Shown one piece after another: positions 35,361 through 44,435 of a stretch of 64,000 nt of DNA. This DNA is from JAUIIK01 sp963709995. GTDB taxonomy: Bacteria > Chloroflexota > Chloroflexia > Thermomicrobiales > CFX8. The DNA lies in contig CAVPYN010000011.1 in assembly GCA_963709995.1 (NCBI GenBank), positions 124,001 to 188,000 on the forward strand, read 5' to 3'. A model generated the notes under the pieces. The model saw only the letters and a program-made list of their open reading frames with translations, ran no database searches and was not told where the DNA came from. Numbering within the stretch: position 1 is the first letter of the stretch; the number at the start of each line of letters is the position of its first letter. The position numbers and the translations under genes were made by a program.

Positions 35361-36860
35361 ATGAGCGCAATTGCACTTGACACCAAAGAACAGTTGGATC
35401 TCGCCGGCGCGGGAGCGATCTTGCTCGTCTCCTGTTATGAACTTGGTCACCAGCCGCTGAATCTGGCGTTTCCGATGGCCTATCTTCGTAAAGCCGGCTA
35501 CCGCCCTTCTGTTGTCGACACCTCTATCGACCGCCTCACGGATGAAGACATCCTGGAAGCGCGACTGGTCGCGATTTCTGTCCCGATGCACACTGCTCTC
35601 CGGCTTGGCGTCCAGATCGCAGAGCAGGTGCGGTTGCTCAATCCTGGCGCGTTGATCTGCTTCTACGGGCACTATGCCTGGCTCAACGCCGACTATCTTC
35701 TTCGCGAGATCTGCGACTTCGTCATTGGCGGCGAGTTCGAAGCCCCGCTCCTGCGGCTGATCCGGTCGCTGGAAACAGGAACCGGCGAACCGATCGAAGG
35801 TGTCAGCAGCAGGGATGTTCGCTCCGCGCCAGCGCTCGAACGCATCGATTTCTTTAGTCCCGACCGCGGCGCGCTTCCAGAGGCGGCCGAATATGCCTGG
35901 TTGGTCGATGGCGAGCGCAATGTCCCGGCCGGGTACACCGAAGCGACGCGGGGATGTCATCACACCTGTCATCATTGCCCGGTCGTCCCGATCTACAACG
36001 GCCGCTTCTTTGCCGTCCCGCGGCCAGTCGTTGTCGAAGACATCCGCCGGCAAATCATGGATGGCGCCGGTCACATCACCTTTGGCGACCCGGACGCGTT
36101 GAATGGCCCGACCCATTTGCTGCGAATCCTGCGCGCGGTCCACGAGGAGTTCCCGTCGGTCACCTTTGACCTCACAACGAGGATCGAACATATCATCCTC
36201 AACCGGGAGATCATGTCCGAGTTGCGCGAACTTGGCTGCATCTTCATCATTTCAGCCGTGGAATCGGTCAGCGATCTGGTGCTCGCGAAAATTGACAAGG
36301 GGCACAACAAACGCGATATCGTCACCGCGCTTGGCATCTGCCGTGCCGCCGGGATCGCCATGCGACCATCGCTGCTGCCCTTCACCCCCTGGACGACGCT
36401 CGACGATTATCTTGAACTCCTCGACTTCATCGAGAAGCATGAACTGATCGAGCATGTCGATCCGGTCCATCTCTCGATTCGCCTGCTGGTCCCGCCCGGC
36501 TCGGCACTCCTCGAACAGCCGGATACTCAGGAATGGATCGGTCCGCTCGACGAGGCCTCCTTCACCTACACATGGACCCATGCCAATCCCTTGGTGGATC
36601 AGCTTCAGCGTGACGTAGCGAAGATCGCTGAAGTTGCGATCGAGGAGGGATGGGATGGGTACCGGACATTCACCGAAATACGGGCGACGGCTCATCGAGC
36701 AGCCGAACAACCGCCTCCGCCCATCCCACCGCGTCGCACCGCGGGCAAAGCCCCTCCCCGGCTCACCGAGTCATGGTTCTGCTGAGCGGAACCCACCGCG
36801 AGCCAGTTCGGCTCGCAGCAAGGGAACAGTCAGGGATTCTCGAACCTCGTCGACGAGTAA
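35361..36860 (+). CDS. CUAEP-tail radical SAM selenoprotein with B12-binding-like N-terminus
   Basis: 499 aa if TGA 36783-36785 is read as selenocysteine (residue 475). The N-terminal 150 residues look like a cobalamin-binding Rossmann domain (AFPMAYLRKAGYRPSVVDTS; LVAISVPMHTAL; CDFVIGGEFE). The radical SAM cluster is TRGCHHTCHHC (Cys199, Cys203, Cys206). The frame reaches SWFC, then TGA, then GCG GAA CCC (Ala-Glu-Pro), and goes on 21 more codons to TAA 36858-36860. The resulting Cys-Sec-Ala-Glu-Pro is the named tail of the CUAEP/CCAEP radical SAM family. A SECIS-like hairpin lies 12 bases after the TGA. Start ATG 35361 with AGG upstream. The reaction is unknown; an ordinary stop at 36785 would give 474 aa. 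Confidence 0.85.
36798..36816 (+). promoter_or_regulatory. SECIS-like hairpin downstream of the TGA codon
   Basis: Perfect 7-bp stem GCGAGCC/GGCTCGC (36798-36804 with 36810-36816) with the five-base loop AGTTC. The loop starts 19 bases after the TGA and has G at its second position. Bacterial SECIS elements lie within the reading frame just past the UGA, with a small G-containing apical loop about 16-37 bases away. This fits the recoding reading of the radical SAM gene. Confidence 0.75.
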
Positions 36861-36968
36861 CTGACGCTAGCCGAGCATCGGTTCGCGGCATCCACGATGG
36901 TCTTCGCGCGGCTCGCATCTTCGGTTAGAATGCCCGCCACGATTCGGACCCACAAGCGGGAGGCGGCC

Positions 36969-38189
36969 ATGAACCACCGTCTACTAATCGCTCTTCTCAC
37001 GCTGTCGCTGGTGCTGGCATCACCGGTGGCGTTCGCCGCTCCCCCGGCGAATCGCCCACTGCTCGATACCTGGCAACGGACCGATCTGCCAGTTGCCGGG
37101 CAACAGGTCAGTCGCACCTGGATGTGGGGACCCGAAGCGTTCACCGATGCCCTGCGCGAGCCCTATGCTGAATCTCCTGGTAACGGCCGGATGGTCCAGT
37201 ACTACGATAAAAGCCGTATGGAGATCACCGATCCAGGAGGGGATGCGGACAGCATCTGGTACGTCACGAACGGCTTGCTCGTGACCGAACTGGTCAGCGG
37301 TCAACTCCAACTTGGGGACAACGCCTTCGAGCAACATCCTCCTTCGAACGCCAACATTGCCGGCGACTTCGACGACGTCTCCGGCCCGACCTACGCGGCG
37401 CTCCAGACTCTCCTTTATGTCCCGCTCGGGTTACCGGAAGATCCTCTGATCGCCCGTGTCGACCGCCAGGGCAACCTGACGGAGGATCCGTCGCTGGCAG
37501 GCCGCGGCATCTTCGCGAGCTATTACGTTGTCGAGACAAATCACAGAGTCGCCGAACCGTTCTGGGCGTTCATGAATTCAAACGGCACAGTCTATGAACA
37601 AGGCGCGTTCGTCGACGCGCGGCTCTTCCAGGACCCGTTCTTCGCGACCGGGTTCCCAATCACGGAAGCCTACTGGGCAACGGTTAAGGTTGGCGGAGGG
37701 ATGAAGGACGTCCTTCTCCAGTGCTTCCAGCGGCGCTGCCTAACCTACACGCCGGATAACGCCCCAGGATGGCAGGTTGAATCCGCTAACGTCGGCCAGC
37801 ATTACTATCAATGGCGCTATGGCGAACTCGGACTCAGCCCACAGCCACAGCCTTATCCTGAGACCGGCGATGTCCGGGTGATCTTCGTGCTTGCCGACCC
37901 GATCGATTTTGGAGAATCCGAAGGCGAGTACGTGGACATCCGCAACTACGACAGCTCGCCAATTCTGATGACCGGCTGGCGGCTGGAAGACGCGGCAGGC
38001 AACGGCTACAACTTCCCGGACGGCTTCGTCATCGGCCTCGACGCGACGGTAAGGATCCATATCTGTGACGGCGCCGACAATGCGACGAATCTCTACTGGG
38101 GACGTTGCTCGGCAGTCTGGAACAACAGTGGAGACACGGCCAGATTGATCGATTCAATTGGAACGGTTGTTCATCAATACAGCTACTAG
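36969..38189 (+). CDS. Secreted protein with C-terminal lamin-tail domain (LTD)
   Basis: 406 aa. Signal peptide MNHRLLIALLTLSLVLASPVAFA. The middle part (FTDALREPYAESPGNGRMVQYYDKSRMEIT, LQCFQRRCLTYTP, GQHYYQWRYGELG) is a repeat-type extracellular region common in Chloroflexota secreted proteins. The last 110 residues are an LTD: DPIDFGESEGEYVDIRNYDSSPILMTGWRLED...WNNSGDTARLIDSIGTVV. LTDs are surface-adhesion-like Ig folds. ATG 36969 has GGGAGG five bases upstream. Confidence 0.78.
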   Translation: MNHRLLIALLTLSLVLASPVAFAAPPANRPLLDTWQRTDLPVAGQQVSRTWMWGPEAFTDALREPYAESPGNGRMVQYYDKSRMEITDPGGDADSIWYVTNGLLVTELVSGQLQLGDNAFEQHPPSNANIAGDFDDVSGPTYAALQTLLYVPLGLPEDPLIARVDRQGNLTEDPSLAGRGIFASYYVVETNHRVAEPFWAFMNSNGTVYEQGAFVDARLFQDPFFATGFPITEAYWATVKVGGGMKDVLLQCFQRRCLTYTPDNAPGWQVESANVGQHYYQWRYGELGLSPQPQPYPETGDVRVIFVLADPIDFGESEGEYVDIRNYDSSPILMTGWRLEDAAGNGYNFPDGFVIGLDATVRIHICDGADNATNLYWGRCSAVWNNSGDTARLIDSIGTVVHQYSY

Positions 38190-38640
38190 TCGGTGGCAAC
38201 GACGCACGCTCATCCGCTGATCTCCCGAGAACCGGCAATGTAGGAACTACGTAGTGGGAACTACGTAGGATTCCCGATGCGCCATTCGGTAGCTCCGCCT
38301 ACTCTAGAGTCATGATCTGATGAGCTGGCGATGACGCTGCAAGGCATCATCAATTTCAATCCAGGACCATTCAGCACATCGCTGGCTGGTCAGATCTCGA
38401 CCCAGGGTCTGGTTGGCGAACCCCTCCTCTCCGGCCAGATCAGATTCCTACCCCTCCCTCGGCACCGCCAGCGGCCCCACCGCTGGCGGTGCTGATTGTG
38501 GCTCCCAAGTTCCGGCGTGCTAGCCTGTACTGATTAGACAGACAGCAACCCGCGAGAGGCTCCCACCGAACCGTGACTCACTTGGGCGCGCCCGGCCACC
38601 CGGGCGAGATCTCGATATCCAGCAGCGCGGAATTGCCCTG
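38190..38640. other. Gene-free stretch with direct repeat and terminator-like hairpin before pobA
   Basis: Two copies of GGAACTACGTAG lie at 38243-38254 and 38257-38268 (period 14; each holds the palindrome CTACGTAG). A perfect 13-bp hairpin with a five-base loop is at 38462-38492 (stem GCACCGCCAGCGG), probably a terminator. An ATG at 38331 opens about 54 codons without family pattern. The repeat could be an operator for the aromatic cluster, though it is about 370 bp upstream of pobA. Confidence 0.5.
38462..38492. terminator. GC-rich hairpin upstream of pobA
   Basis: Perfect 13-bp stem (38462-38474 with 38480-38492) and loop CCCCA. It is followed by TGATTGTGG, a weak U tract on the plus strand. 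It separates the LTD gene from pobA and is the likely end of the upstream transcript. Confidence 0.55.
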
Positions 38641-39840
38641 ATGCGCACCCAGGTCGGCATCATCGGCGCTGGCCCCGCCGGGCTCGTCCTGGCCCGGCTC
38701 CTGAGCCTGCACGGAATCGAGAGCGTTGTCGTCGAGCGCCAGAGCCGGGATTACGTCGAGAATCGAATTCGCGCTGGCGTGCTCGAACAGGGCACCGTCG
38801 ATCTCTTGCGCGCTATCGAGGCCGGCGGGCGCATGGACCGTGAGGGATTGGTCCACGATGGCGTCAACCTGGCGTTTGCGAATCGAATGACCCGGATCGA
38901 TCTGCGCGCCCGGACGGGCAAAGCGGTGATGGTCTATGGACAGACGGAAGTGACCCGCGACCTGATCGAGTCTAATCTGGCGACCGGCGTGCAGATCCAA
39001 TTCAGCGCGCCGGCGATTGGCGTCGAAGATTTCAACAGCGACAACCCCCGGATCATCTATGAACAGGATGGCGAGCGGCGACAACTCGTCTGCGACTATG
39101 TAGCTGGATGCGACGGATCCCATGGCGTGGCGCTCAAAAGCATTCCGGGTAACAGGCTGCGAACGTTCGAGAGAATCTACCCTTTTGGCTGGCTCGGCAT
39201 CCTGGCGGATGTCCCGCCGGTCAGCGACGAACTGATCTACGCCAACCACGAACGCGGCTTTGCGCTCTGCAGCATGCGTTCTCCAACACGCAGTCGTTAT
39301 TATGTTCAGTGCGGACTCGATGATCGGGTTGAGAACTGGAGGGATGACGCCTTCTGGGACGAGCTTCGGCGGCGTTTGCCATCAGATGCTGCTGAACAGG
39401 TTACGACCGGCCCGCGGCTGGAGATGAGCATCGCGCCGCTCCGCAGTTTTGTCGCCGAGCCAATGCGCTACGGTAACCTCTTCCTTGCTGGCGACGCGGC
39501 CCACATCGTCCCGCCGACCGGCGCAAAAGGACTCAATCTGGCCGTCTCTGATGCATACTACCTGGCGACTGCGCTCGCCGCACGGTACAACGAGGGGCGT
39601 GCCGACCTGCTCGATCGCTACTCCGACACCTGCTTACGGCGCGTCTGGCTCGCGATACGATTTTCCTGGTGGTTCACTTCAATGATGCACCGTTTCGACG
39701 ACGATCCCTTCAGCAATCGTCTCCAGGTCGCCGAATTGGACTATCTTTCACTCTCGGAAGCGGCGCAAACCGCGATGGCAGAGAACTACGTTGGGTTGCC
39801 GTTTGGTGAAGAATATCAGCAGGGGAATCTTCTGGGATGA
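38641..39840 (+). CDS. pobA: 4-hydroxybenzoate 3-monooxygenase
   Basis: 399 aa, close to the usual 394. The FAD motifs are GAGPAGLVLARLL (GxGxxG), YVAGCDGSHG (DG) and LFLAGDAAHIVPPTGAKGLNLAVSDA (GD). The region VENRIRAGVLEQGTVDLL and the product's overall order are those of PobA. It hydroxylates 4-hydroxybenzoate to protocatechuate using NADPH and oxygen, feeding the pca genes that follow on the same strand. Its stop overlaps the ATG of the pcaD remnant (ATGA at 39837-39840). Confidence 0.92.
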   Translation: MRTQVGIIGAGPAGLVLARLLSLHGIESVVVERQSRDYVENRIRAGVLEQGTVDLLRAIEAGGRMDREGLVHDGVNLAFANRMTRIDLRARTGKAVMVYGQTEVTRDLIESNLATGVQIQFSAPAIGVEDFNSDNPRIIYEQDGERRQLVCDYVAGCDGSHGVALKSIPGNRLRTFERIYPFGWLGILADVPPVSDELIYANHERGFALCSMRSPTRSRYYVQCGLDDRVENWRDDAFWDELRRRLPSDAAEQVTTGPRLEMSIAPLRSFVAEPMRYGNLFLAGDAAHIVPPTGAKGLNLAVSDAYYLATALAARYNEGRADLLDRYSDTCLRRVWLAIRFSWWFTSMMHRFDDDPFSNRLQVAELDYLSLSEAAQTAMAENYVGLPFGEEYQQGNLLG

Positions 39841-40151
39841 GCTTTGCAACGGCAAGTGGACAGACAATCTACTACCGTGTCGACGGCCCGGACAGCAACG
39901 TCCCGGTGGCGACCGCCAGTTCAACTGGCAGCGATCAAGCGATCGTTCACCCGCGATCGGGCAGATCGATGCGTCGGCCCTGCCGGCTGGGTACTTTGAT
40001 GGCTACGCCGCCCGGACAGGTCAAGACACTCGCTTGCGCGATGCAAGACATGTCGTTCGTCGAGATACCGGATGCTGGGCACCCATCCCGCATTGAACAA
40101 CCGGACGCCACGACGTTATCGATCCTAGAGAGTCTGGATGATGTGGGATGA
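39837..40151 (+). pseudogene. pcaD: 3-oxoadipate enol-lactonase remnant with internal deletion
   Basis: The first 25 codons (SFATASGQTIYYRVDGPDS) are a typical PcaD alpha/beta-hydrolase start. The last 45 (ATPPGQVKTLACAMQDMSFVEIPDAGHPSRIEQPDA) are its C-terminus with the catalytic His in AGHPS. The nucleophile region and lid, about 150 residues, are absent; the join lies around 39930-40010. The operon order and overlaps (ATGA with pobA, overlap with pcaC) are preserved. The pathway would need another enol-lactonase unless the gap is an assembly error. Confidence 0.65.
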
Positions 40152-40533
40152 CCGCTACGAACAGGGCATGAAGATCCGGCGCGAGGTGCTTGGCGACGAG
40201 CACGTCGAGCGCTCGATCGCCGCCCAGACCAGCTTCGACGCCGGTTTCCAGCGTTTCATCACTGAGAGCGCCTGGGGATCCGTCTGGGCCAGCGATGGGC
40301 TCGACCGCCAGACGCGGCATATGCTTACCATCGCGATCCTGGCCGCGCTTGGCCGCGAGCACGAACTGGCGCTGCACCTCCGCGCCACGCACAATACCGG
40401 CGTCACGCCAGCAGAGGTCGCCGAGGTGTTACAGCAGGTTGCTGTCTACGCCGGTGTCCCGGCCGCCAACAGCGCATTCGCGGTCGCCAGGAGAATCTAT
40501 GCTGAGATGGGAGTGGATCTGGATGACGACTGA
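40138..40533 (+). CDS. pcaC: 4-carboxymuconolactone decarboxylase
   Basis: 131 aa, a normal length. EQGMKIRREVLGDEHVERS, DRQTRHMLTIAILAALGREHELALHLRATHNTGVT and EVLQQVAVYAGVPAANSAF follow the CMD family, with the conserved His in LHLRATHNTG. It converts 4-carboxymuconolactone to 3-oxoadipate enol-lactone. The start overlaps the pcaD remnant by 14 bases (ATG 40138, or 40141). A 207-base gap without a clear gene follows before pcaH. Confidence 0.9.
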   Translation: MMWDDRYEQGMKIRREVLGDEHVERSIAAQTSFDAGFQRFITESAWGSVWASDGLDRQTRHMLTIAILAALGREHELALHLRATHNTGVTPAEVAEVLQQVAVYAGVPAANSAFAVARRIYAEMGVDLDDD

Positions 40534-40740
40534 TCGATTTCTGAGTCGGAACTCGATGACGACAAGGCTCGTCATCCCGCCGCTGCCGAAAGGTCACGGT
40601 ACCACCGGTGTGGTGGTAGCAGAACCAGGCCCGCCGATCATGTTTCGCGGGCACAGACTCGAAGTGGCTCGGAATAGCAACTCGATTTCGGATAGCGTTT
40701 CCGTGTACTTTGGAAACATGTCAGGAGAGGAGTACAGACT

Positions 40741-41472
40741 TTGAGTGCGCTTTCAAGACGCCTCTCTTCCTTAGATTGGTCCGTCCAGCCGCCCTATCTC
40801 TACCCGGCCTACGAATCGACGTTACTGCGCGCCCCCCAACAGCCGCTCGTGCCATTGCCGCAAACGCTGTCCGAGATGACCGGCCCGGTATATGGTCACG
40901 ACGACATCCAGCCGCTCGATCACGACCTCACCCGCAACGCCGTTGCCACCGGAGCCCCGATCGGCGAGCGAATCATCGTCACCGGGAGGATCCTCGACGA
41001 GCGCGGCCAGCCGGTTCCGAACGCGTTGGTCGAAATCTGGCAGGCAAACGCCGCCGGCCGCTATCGACACCTTGTCGACCAGCATGACGCGCCACTCGAC
41101 CCCAACTTCACCGGCGCCGGGCGCGTGCTGACCGGCCGTAATGGCGAGTATCGCTTCATCTCGATTCGTCCGGGCGCATACCCATGGAAGAATCACGAGA
41201 ACGCCTGGCGTCCACCCCACATCCACTTTTCCGTCTTCGGCCGCGCGTTCATCTCACGCCTGGTGACGCAGATGTATTTCCCCGGAGATCCGCTCCTGGC
41301 GCTCGACCCGATCTATCAGGGCGTGCCTGATGAGAAGGGTCGCCAACGCCTGGTCGCCTGCTACGCCCACGATGTCACCGAGCCGGAGTGGGCGCTCGGC
41401 TACCGCTTCGATATCGTATTGAATGGGAGCAGGATGACGCCTTTTGAGGATCCAGATGACAACGATGAATAG
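40741..41472 (+). CDS. pcaH: Protocatechuate 3,4-dioxygenase beta subunit
   Basis: 243 aa. An N-terminal PCDO domain (LYPAYESTLLRAPQQPL) is followed by the intradiol dioxygenase fold: GQPVPNALVEIWQANAAGRYRH, RPGAYPWKNHENAWRPPHIHFSVFG and QMYFPGDPL. Tyr and His residues in the PW-N...HIHFS region bind the catalytic Fe(III). It cleaves protocatechuate to 3-carboxy-cis,cis-muconate together with PcaG. TTG 40741 has GGAGAGGAG upstream. The stop overlaps the pcaG start. Confidence 0.92.
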   Translation: MSALSRRLSSLDWSVQPPYLYPAYESTLLRAPQQPLVPLPQTLSEMTGPVYGHDDIQPLDHDLTRNAVATGAPIGERIIVTGRILDERGQPVPNALVEIWQANAAGRYRHLVDQHDAPLDPNFTGAGRVLTGRNGEYRFISIRPGAYPWKNHENAWRPPHIHFSVFGRAFISRLVTQMYFPGDPLLALDPIYQGVPDEKGRQRLVACYAHDVTEPEWALGYRFDIVLNGSRMTPFEDPDDNDE

Positions 41473-42053
41473 ATCCAGATTACAGCAAACACCGAGCCAG
41501 ACCGCCGGCCCGTTCTTCCACTTCGGAATGGTCGAAAAGGGCAACGAAAACAATCTCGTCAACGATGCAGGCAGGCGGCGAGCGCATCACGATCCAGGGT
41601 CGCGTGCTCGACGGCGAGGGTGAAGCGGTGCCGGACGCCTTGCTCGAAATCTGGCAGGCGGACGCCAACGGATTCTTTCACCACCAGGAGGACCCTCACT
41701 GGGAGAACGCAGATCCCCATTTTCGTGGCTTCGGTCGAGCCGACACCTCTCGGAGGCGGCCAGTTCACCTTCCGGACGATCAAGCCTGGCCGGTGCCGTT
41801 CGACAGTCGTCGCTCCAGGCGCCGCACATCAACGTGCGCATTTTTCGCCCGCGGCATGCTCACTCACGCCTACACCCGCTTCTACTTCTCGGATGAGGCG
41901 GAGGCGAACGCCAACGATCAGATTCTCAACATCGTCGACCCGGAGCGTCGTCACACGCTGATTCTCCAGCGCCAGGGCAGCAGCGATCCACCCGTCTACG
42001 TCCTGGACGTGAAGCTGCAAGGCAAAGACGAGACGGTGTTTTTCGACCCATGA
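41456..42053 (+). CDS. pcaG: Protocatechuate 3,4-dioxygenase alpha subunit, frameshifted
   Basis: About 198 codons. It opens at ATG 41456 inside the end of pcaH (QQTPSQTAGPFFHFGM). The frame breaks near 41565 and resumes GERITIQGRVLDGEGEAVPDALLEIWQADANG; another break near 41745 gives GGGQFTFRTIKPG, and near 41815 the frame returns to FARGMLTHAYTRFYFSDE...ILNIVDPERRHTLI. All pieces match PcaG in order, so I read it as one gene with several indels. As written it would not yield a full protein. Confidence 0.82.
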
Positions 42054-43381
42054 TCGGCGGCTCGCGAATTCTGGGCGCGGTCTACAGCGATCCCGAGATC
42101 GCCATGATCTTCTCGGACGAGCACTTCGTTGCCAAGATGCTGCGGGTCGAAGTCGCGCTGGCCCGTGTACAGGAACGGCTCGGCATCATCCCGGAAGGAA
42201 CGGCCGAGCGGGTGGAAAGCGTCGTGAACACGCTCGACATCGACCTCGCGCAAATCCAGCGGAGCATGGAGCAATCCGGCATCCCGACGATCGGGATGGT
42301 CGACCAGTTGCGCGCCGCCGTCGGTGGCGAAGCGGCCTCGTACGTCCACTGGGGCGCGACCACCCAGGACATCATGGATACGGCGCTCGTTCTCCAGATC
42401 CGCGCTGCTCTCGATCAGATGGAGGCCGAGCTGCGCCGGATCATCGCCAACCTCGCCGACATGGCCGAGCGGCACCGCGACACGCTCATGGCTGGCCGTA
42501 CAAAATCGCAGCAGGCGTTGCCGATCACCTTCGGGCTGAAAGTGGCCGGATGGCTTGCGCCACTGGTCCGGCATCAAGAGCGGCTGGAAGAGATGAAACC
42601 GCGCCTGCTCGTCGTCCAGTTCGGTGGCGCGGTCGGGACGCTGGCATCGCTGGGGGAGCGTGGCATCGAGACTATGCTAGCTCTGGCCGCCGAACTCCAA
42701 CTTGAAGCGCCGCCGGCGCCCTGGCACACGCAACGAGATAGTCTCGCCGAACTTGCTGGCTGGCTCTCGATGGTTAGCGGTAGTTTGGGGAAGATGGCTC
42801 AGGACATTATCTTGCTAGCCCAGACGGAGATCGGTGAGGTTCGCGAGAGCGACGATCCCTCGCGCGGCGGCTCCAGCACGATGCCCCAGAAGAGCAACCC
42901 GGTCATCAGTGAAGCGATCATCGCCGCCGCCCGTGCCAACGCCAATCTCGTCGCCACCATGCACCAGACGATGATCCAGGAGAACGAGCGCGCCAGTGGC
43001 GCCTGGCAGATCGAGTGGCTGACCTTGCCGCGCATGTTCGAACTGACCGCCAGCGCCCTCAACAACGCCCTTCATCTGTCGGAAAACTTCGTTGTCGATA
43101 GAGCCAGGATGCGCGCCAATCTCGCTGCCACCAACGGCCTGCTGCTCGCCGAAGCGTTCAATCTCGCGCTCGCCCCCTACCTCGGCCGCGCAGAAGCCAA
43201 GGCCGTTATCCAGTCCGCCGTCCAGACCAGCCTCGCCGAGGATCGTCCCTTCGTTGACATCCTTCGGGAACGGGTTGACGCGGAAATTGACTGGGACGCG
43301 CTGCGTGATGAGTCGAACTACCTCGGCGCTTCGACGACCCTCATCGACCGAGTTCTTCGATTCCAGGGAAGCAGGACCTAA
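42050..43381 (+). CDS. pcaB: 3-carboxy-cis,cis-muconate cycloisomerase
   Basis: 443 aa fumarase/aspartase-superfamily enzyme. The signature GGSSTMPQKSNPV is intact; the second block is SYVHWGATTQDIMDTALVLQ, with the catalytic-site Thr and His residues. It cyclises 3-carboxymuconate to 4-carboxymuconolactone, the step between PcaGH and PcaC. ATG 42050 overlaps the pcaG stop by four bases, so the genes are translationally coupled. Confidence 0.92.
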   Translation: MIGGSRILGAVYSDPEIAMIFSDEHFVAKMLRVEVALARVQERLGIIPEGTAERVESVVNTLDIDLAQIQRSMEQSGIPTIGMVDQLRAAVGGEAASYVHWGATTQDIMDTALVLQIRAALDQMEAELRRIIANLADMAERHRDTLMAGRTKSQQALPITFGLKVAGWLAPLVRHQERLEEMKPRLLVVQFGGAVGTLASLGERGIETMLALAAELQLEAPPAPWHTQRDSLAELAGWLSMVSGSLGKMAQDIILLAQTEIGEVRESDDPSRGGSSTMPQKSNPVISEAIIAAARANANLVATMHQTMIQENERASGAWQIEWLTLPRMFELTASALNNALHLSENFVVDRARMRANLAATNGLLLAEAFNLALAPYLGRAEAKAVIQSAVQTSLAEDRPFVDILRERVDAEIDWDALRDESNYLGASTTLIDRVLRFQGSRT

Positions 43382-43432
43382 AGCACAGTATGAGTTGCTA
43401 AGATCTCGCCACCTGCGATGAGAGGAGATCCT

Positions 43433-43852
43433 ATGTTCGACATAGCCGATCGGCTTGAGATTCTCAATATGCTTGGCGAGTACTCCCACCTGTACGATGA
43501 AGGTCGGTTCGACGATTGGCTGAATCTATTTGTGGTCGATGCTACCTTCGAGTTTGTAGGCGCGATGCAAGCAATGTTTTCTGGAACAAGCGAGATCATC
43601 AACATCCCATCTATGTATCGTGAAGCCCTCGCACGCGGTGAACAGGGACGGCACCTGCTCACGAATGTCACCGTGCTCGAGCAAACTGCATCCACTGCCA
43701 GCGTTGCTGCGCTGGCGCTTCTGATCGGAACGGACCGGGACGGTCAGCCCACCTACAATGCGCCAGGCCGCTACACCGGGGCGCTAGCCAGAACTGGCGA
43801 CGGCTGGCGCATCGCACGCTGGCAGCTTCATCTTGACCGTCCTGTTGGTTAG
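43433..43852 (+). CDS. SnoaL-like (NTF2-fold) protein
   Basis: 139 aa. DIADRLEILNMLGEYSHLYDEGRFDDWLNLFVVDATFEF and LLTNVTVLEQTASTASVAALAL...RYTGALARTGDGWRIARWQL are typical of SnoaL_4 (ring-hydroxylating dioxygenase small-subunit-like) proteins. ATG 43433 has GAGAGGAG five bases upstream, better than ATG 43418. It follows pcaB by 51 bases and may belong to the same transcript, but its reaction is unknown. Confidence 0.75.
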   Translation: MFDIADRLEILNMLGEYSHLYDEGRFDDWLNLFVVDATFEFVGAMQAMFSGTSEIINIPSMYREALARGEQGRHLLTNVTVLEQTASTASVAALALLIGTDRDGQPTYNAPGRYTGALARTGDGWRIARWQLHLDRPVG

Positions 43853-43883
43853 TCTGGCCGCGACGAGTTGAATCGAAGATCAT

Positions 43884-44435
43884 GTGCAGTTCCGACTAGC
43901 GAATGCCAGCACAACGATCACTGTGGTCCAGGGCAACATCACGGAACAGGTGGTCGACGCCATCGTCAACGCCGCCAACAGCTCGTTGCTCGGCGGGGGC
44001 GGCGTCGACGGGGCGATCCACCGCGCTGGCGGCCCGGCGATCCTCGAAGAGTGCCGGCGCATCAGGGCAGCGCGCGGAAGCCTGCCAGCGGGCGAAGCCG
44101 TCATTACAACCGCCGGCAACCTTCCGGCTCGGCATGTCATCCACACGGTAGGGCCAGTCTGGAACGGTGGCGAGCGCGGAGAGGCGACCAAGCTGGCGAG
44201 CGCCTACCGCAACAGCCTCGCGCTGGCCTGGAACGAGAACCTGCGGACAGTCGCGTTCCCGTCGATAAGCACCGGGACCTATCGCTTCCCAATATCCTTG
44301 GCGTCCAATATTGCGATCTCAACGATCTCTACTGTCGTCGACGAGCACCCCGATGCCTTCGACGAGATCCGGCTGGTGCTCTTCAATGATCGGGACCATG
44401 AGGTCTACGTTTCGCTGCTCCGCGACATGTTGTGA
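43884..44435 (+). CDS. Macrodomain protein (ADP-ribose-binding, YmdB-like)
   Basis: 183 aa, a single macrodomain. VVDAIVNAANSSLLGGGGVDGAIHRAGG is the catalytic/ADP-ribose loop with the Asn and Asp typical of YmdB/MacroD enzymes; HTVGPVW and AFPSISTGTYRFP form the second phosphate loop. Members remove O-acetyl-ADP-ribose or mono-ADP-ribose from proteins. Start GTG 43884 has a weak ribosome-binding site. Its end overlaps the convergent M20D gene by about 31 bases. Confidence 0.88.
   Translation: MQFRLANASTTITVVQGNITEQVVDAIVNAANSSLLGGGGVDGAIHRAGGPAILEECRRIRAARGSLPAGEAVITTAGNLPARHVIHTVGPVWNGGERGEATKLASAYRNSLALAWNENLRTVAFPSISTGTYRFPISLASNIAISTISTVVDEHPDAFDEIRLVLFNDRDHEVYVSLLRDML

Noticed and set aside
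35019..36191. 390-codon minus-strand frame opposite the cupin and radical SAM genes
   Set aside because: The plus strand carries intact cupin and radical SAM motifs; the minus reading shows only antisense composition.
40190..40744. 184-codon plus-strand frame over pcaC and the gap before pcaH
   Set aside because: It lies in a wrong frame of pcaC for most of its length; the part in the gap has no recognisable domain.
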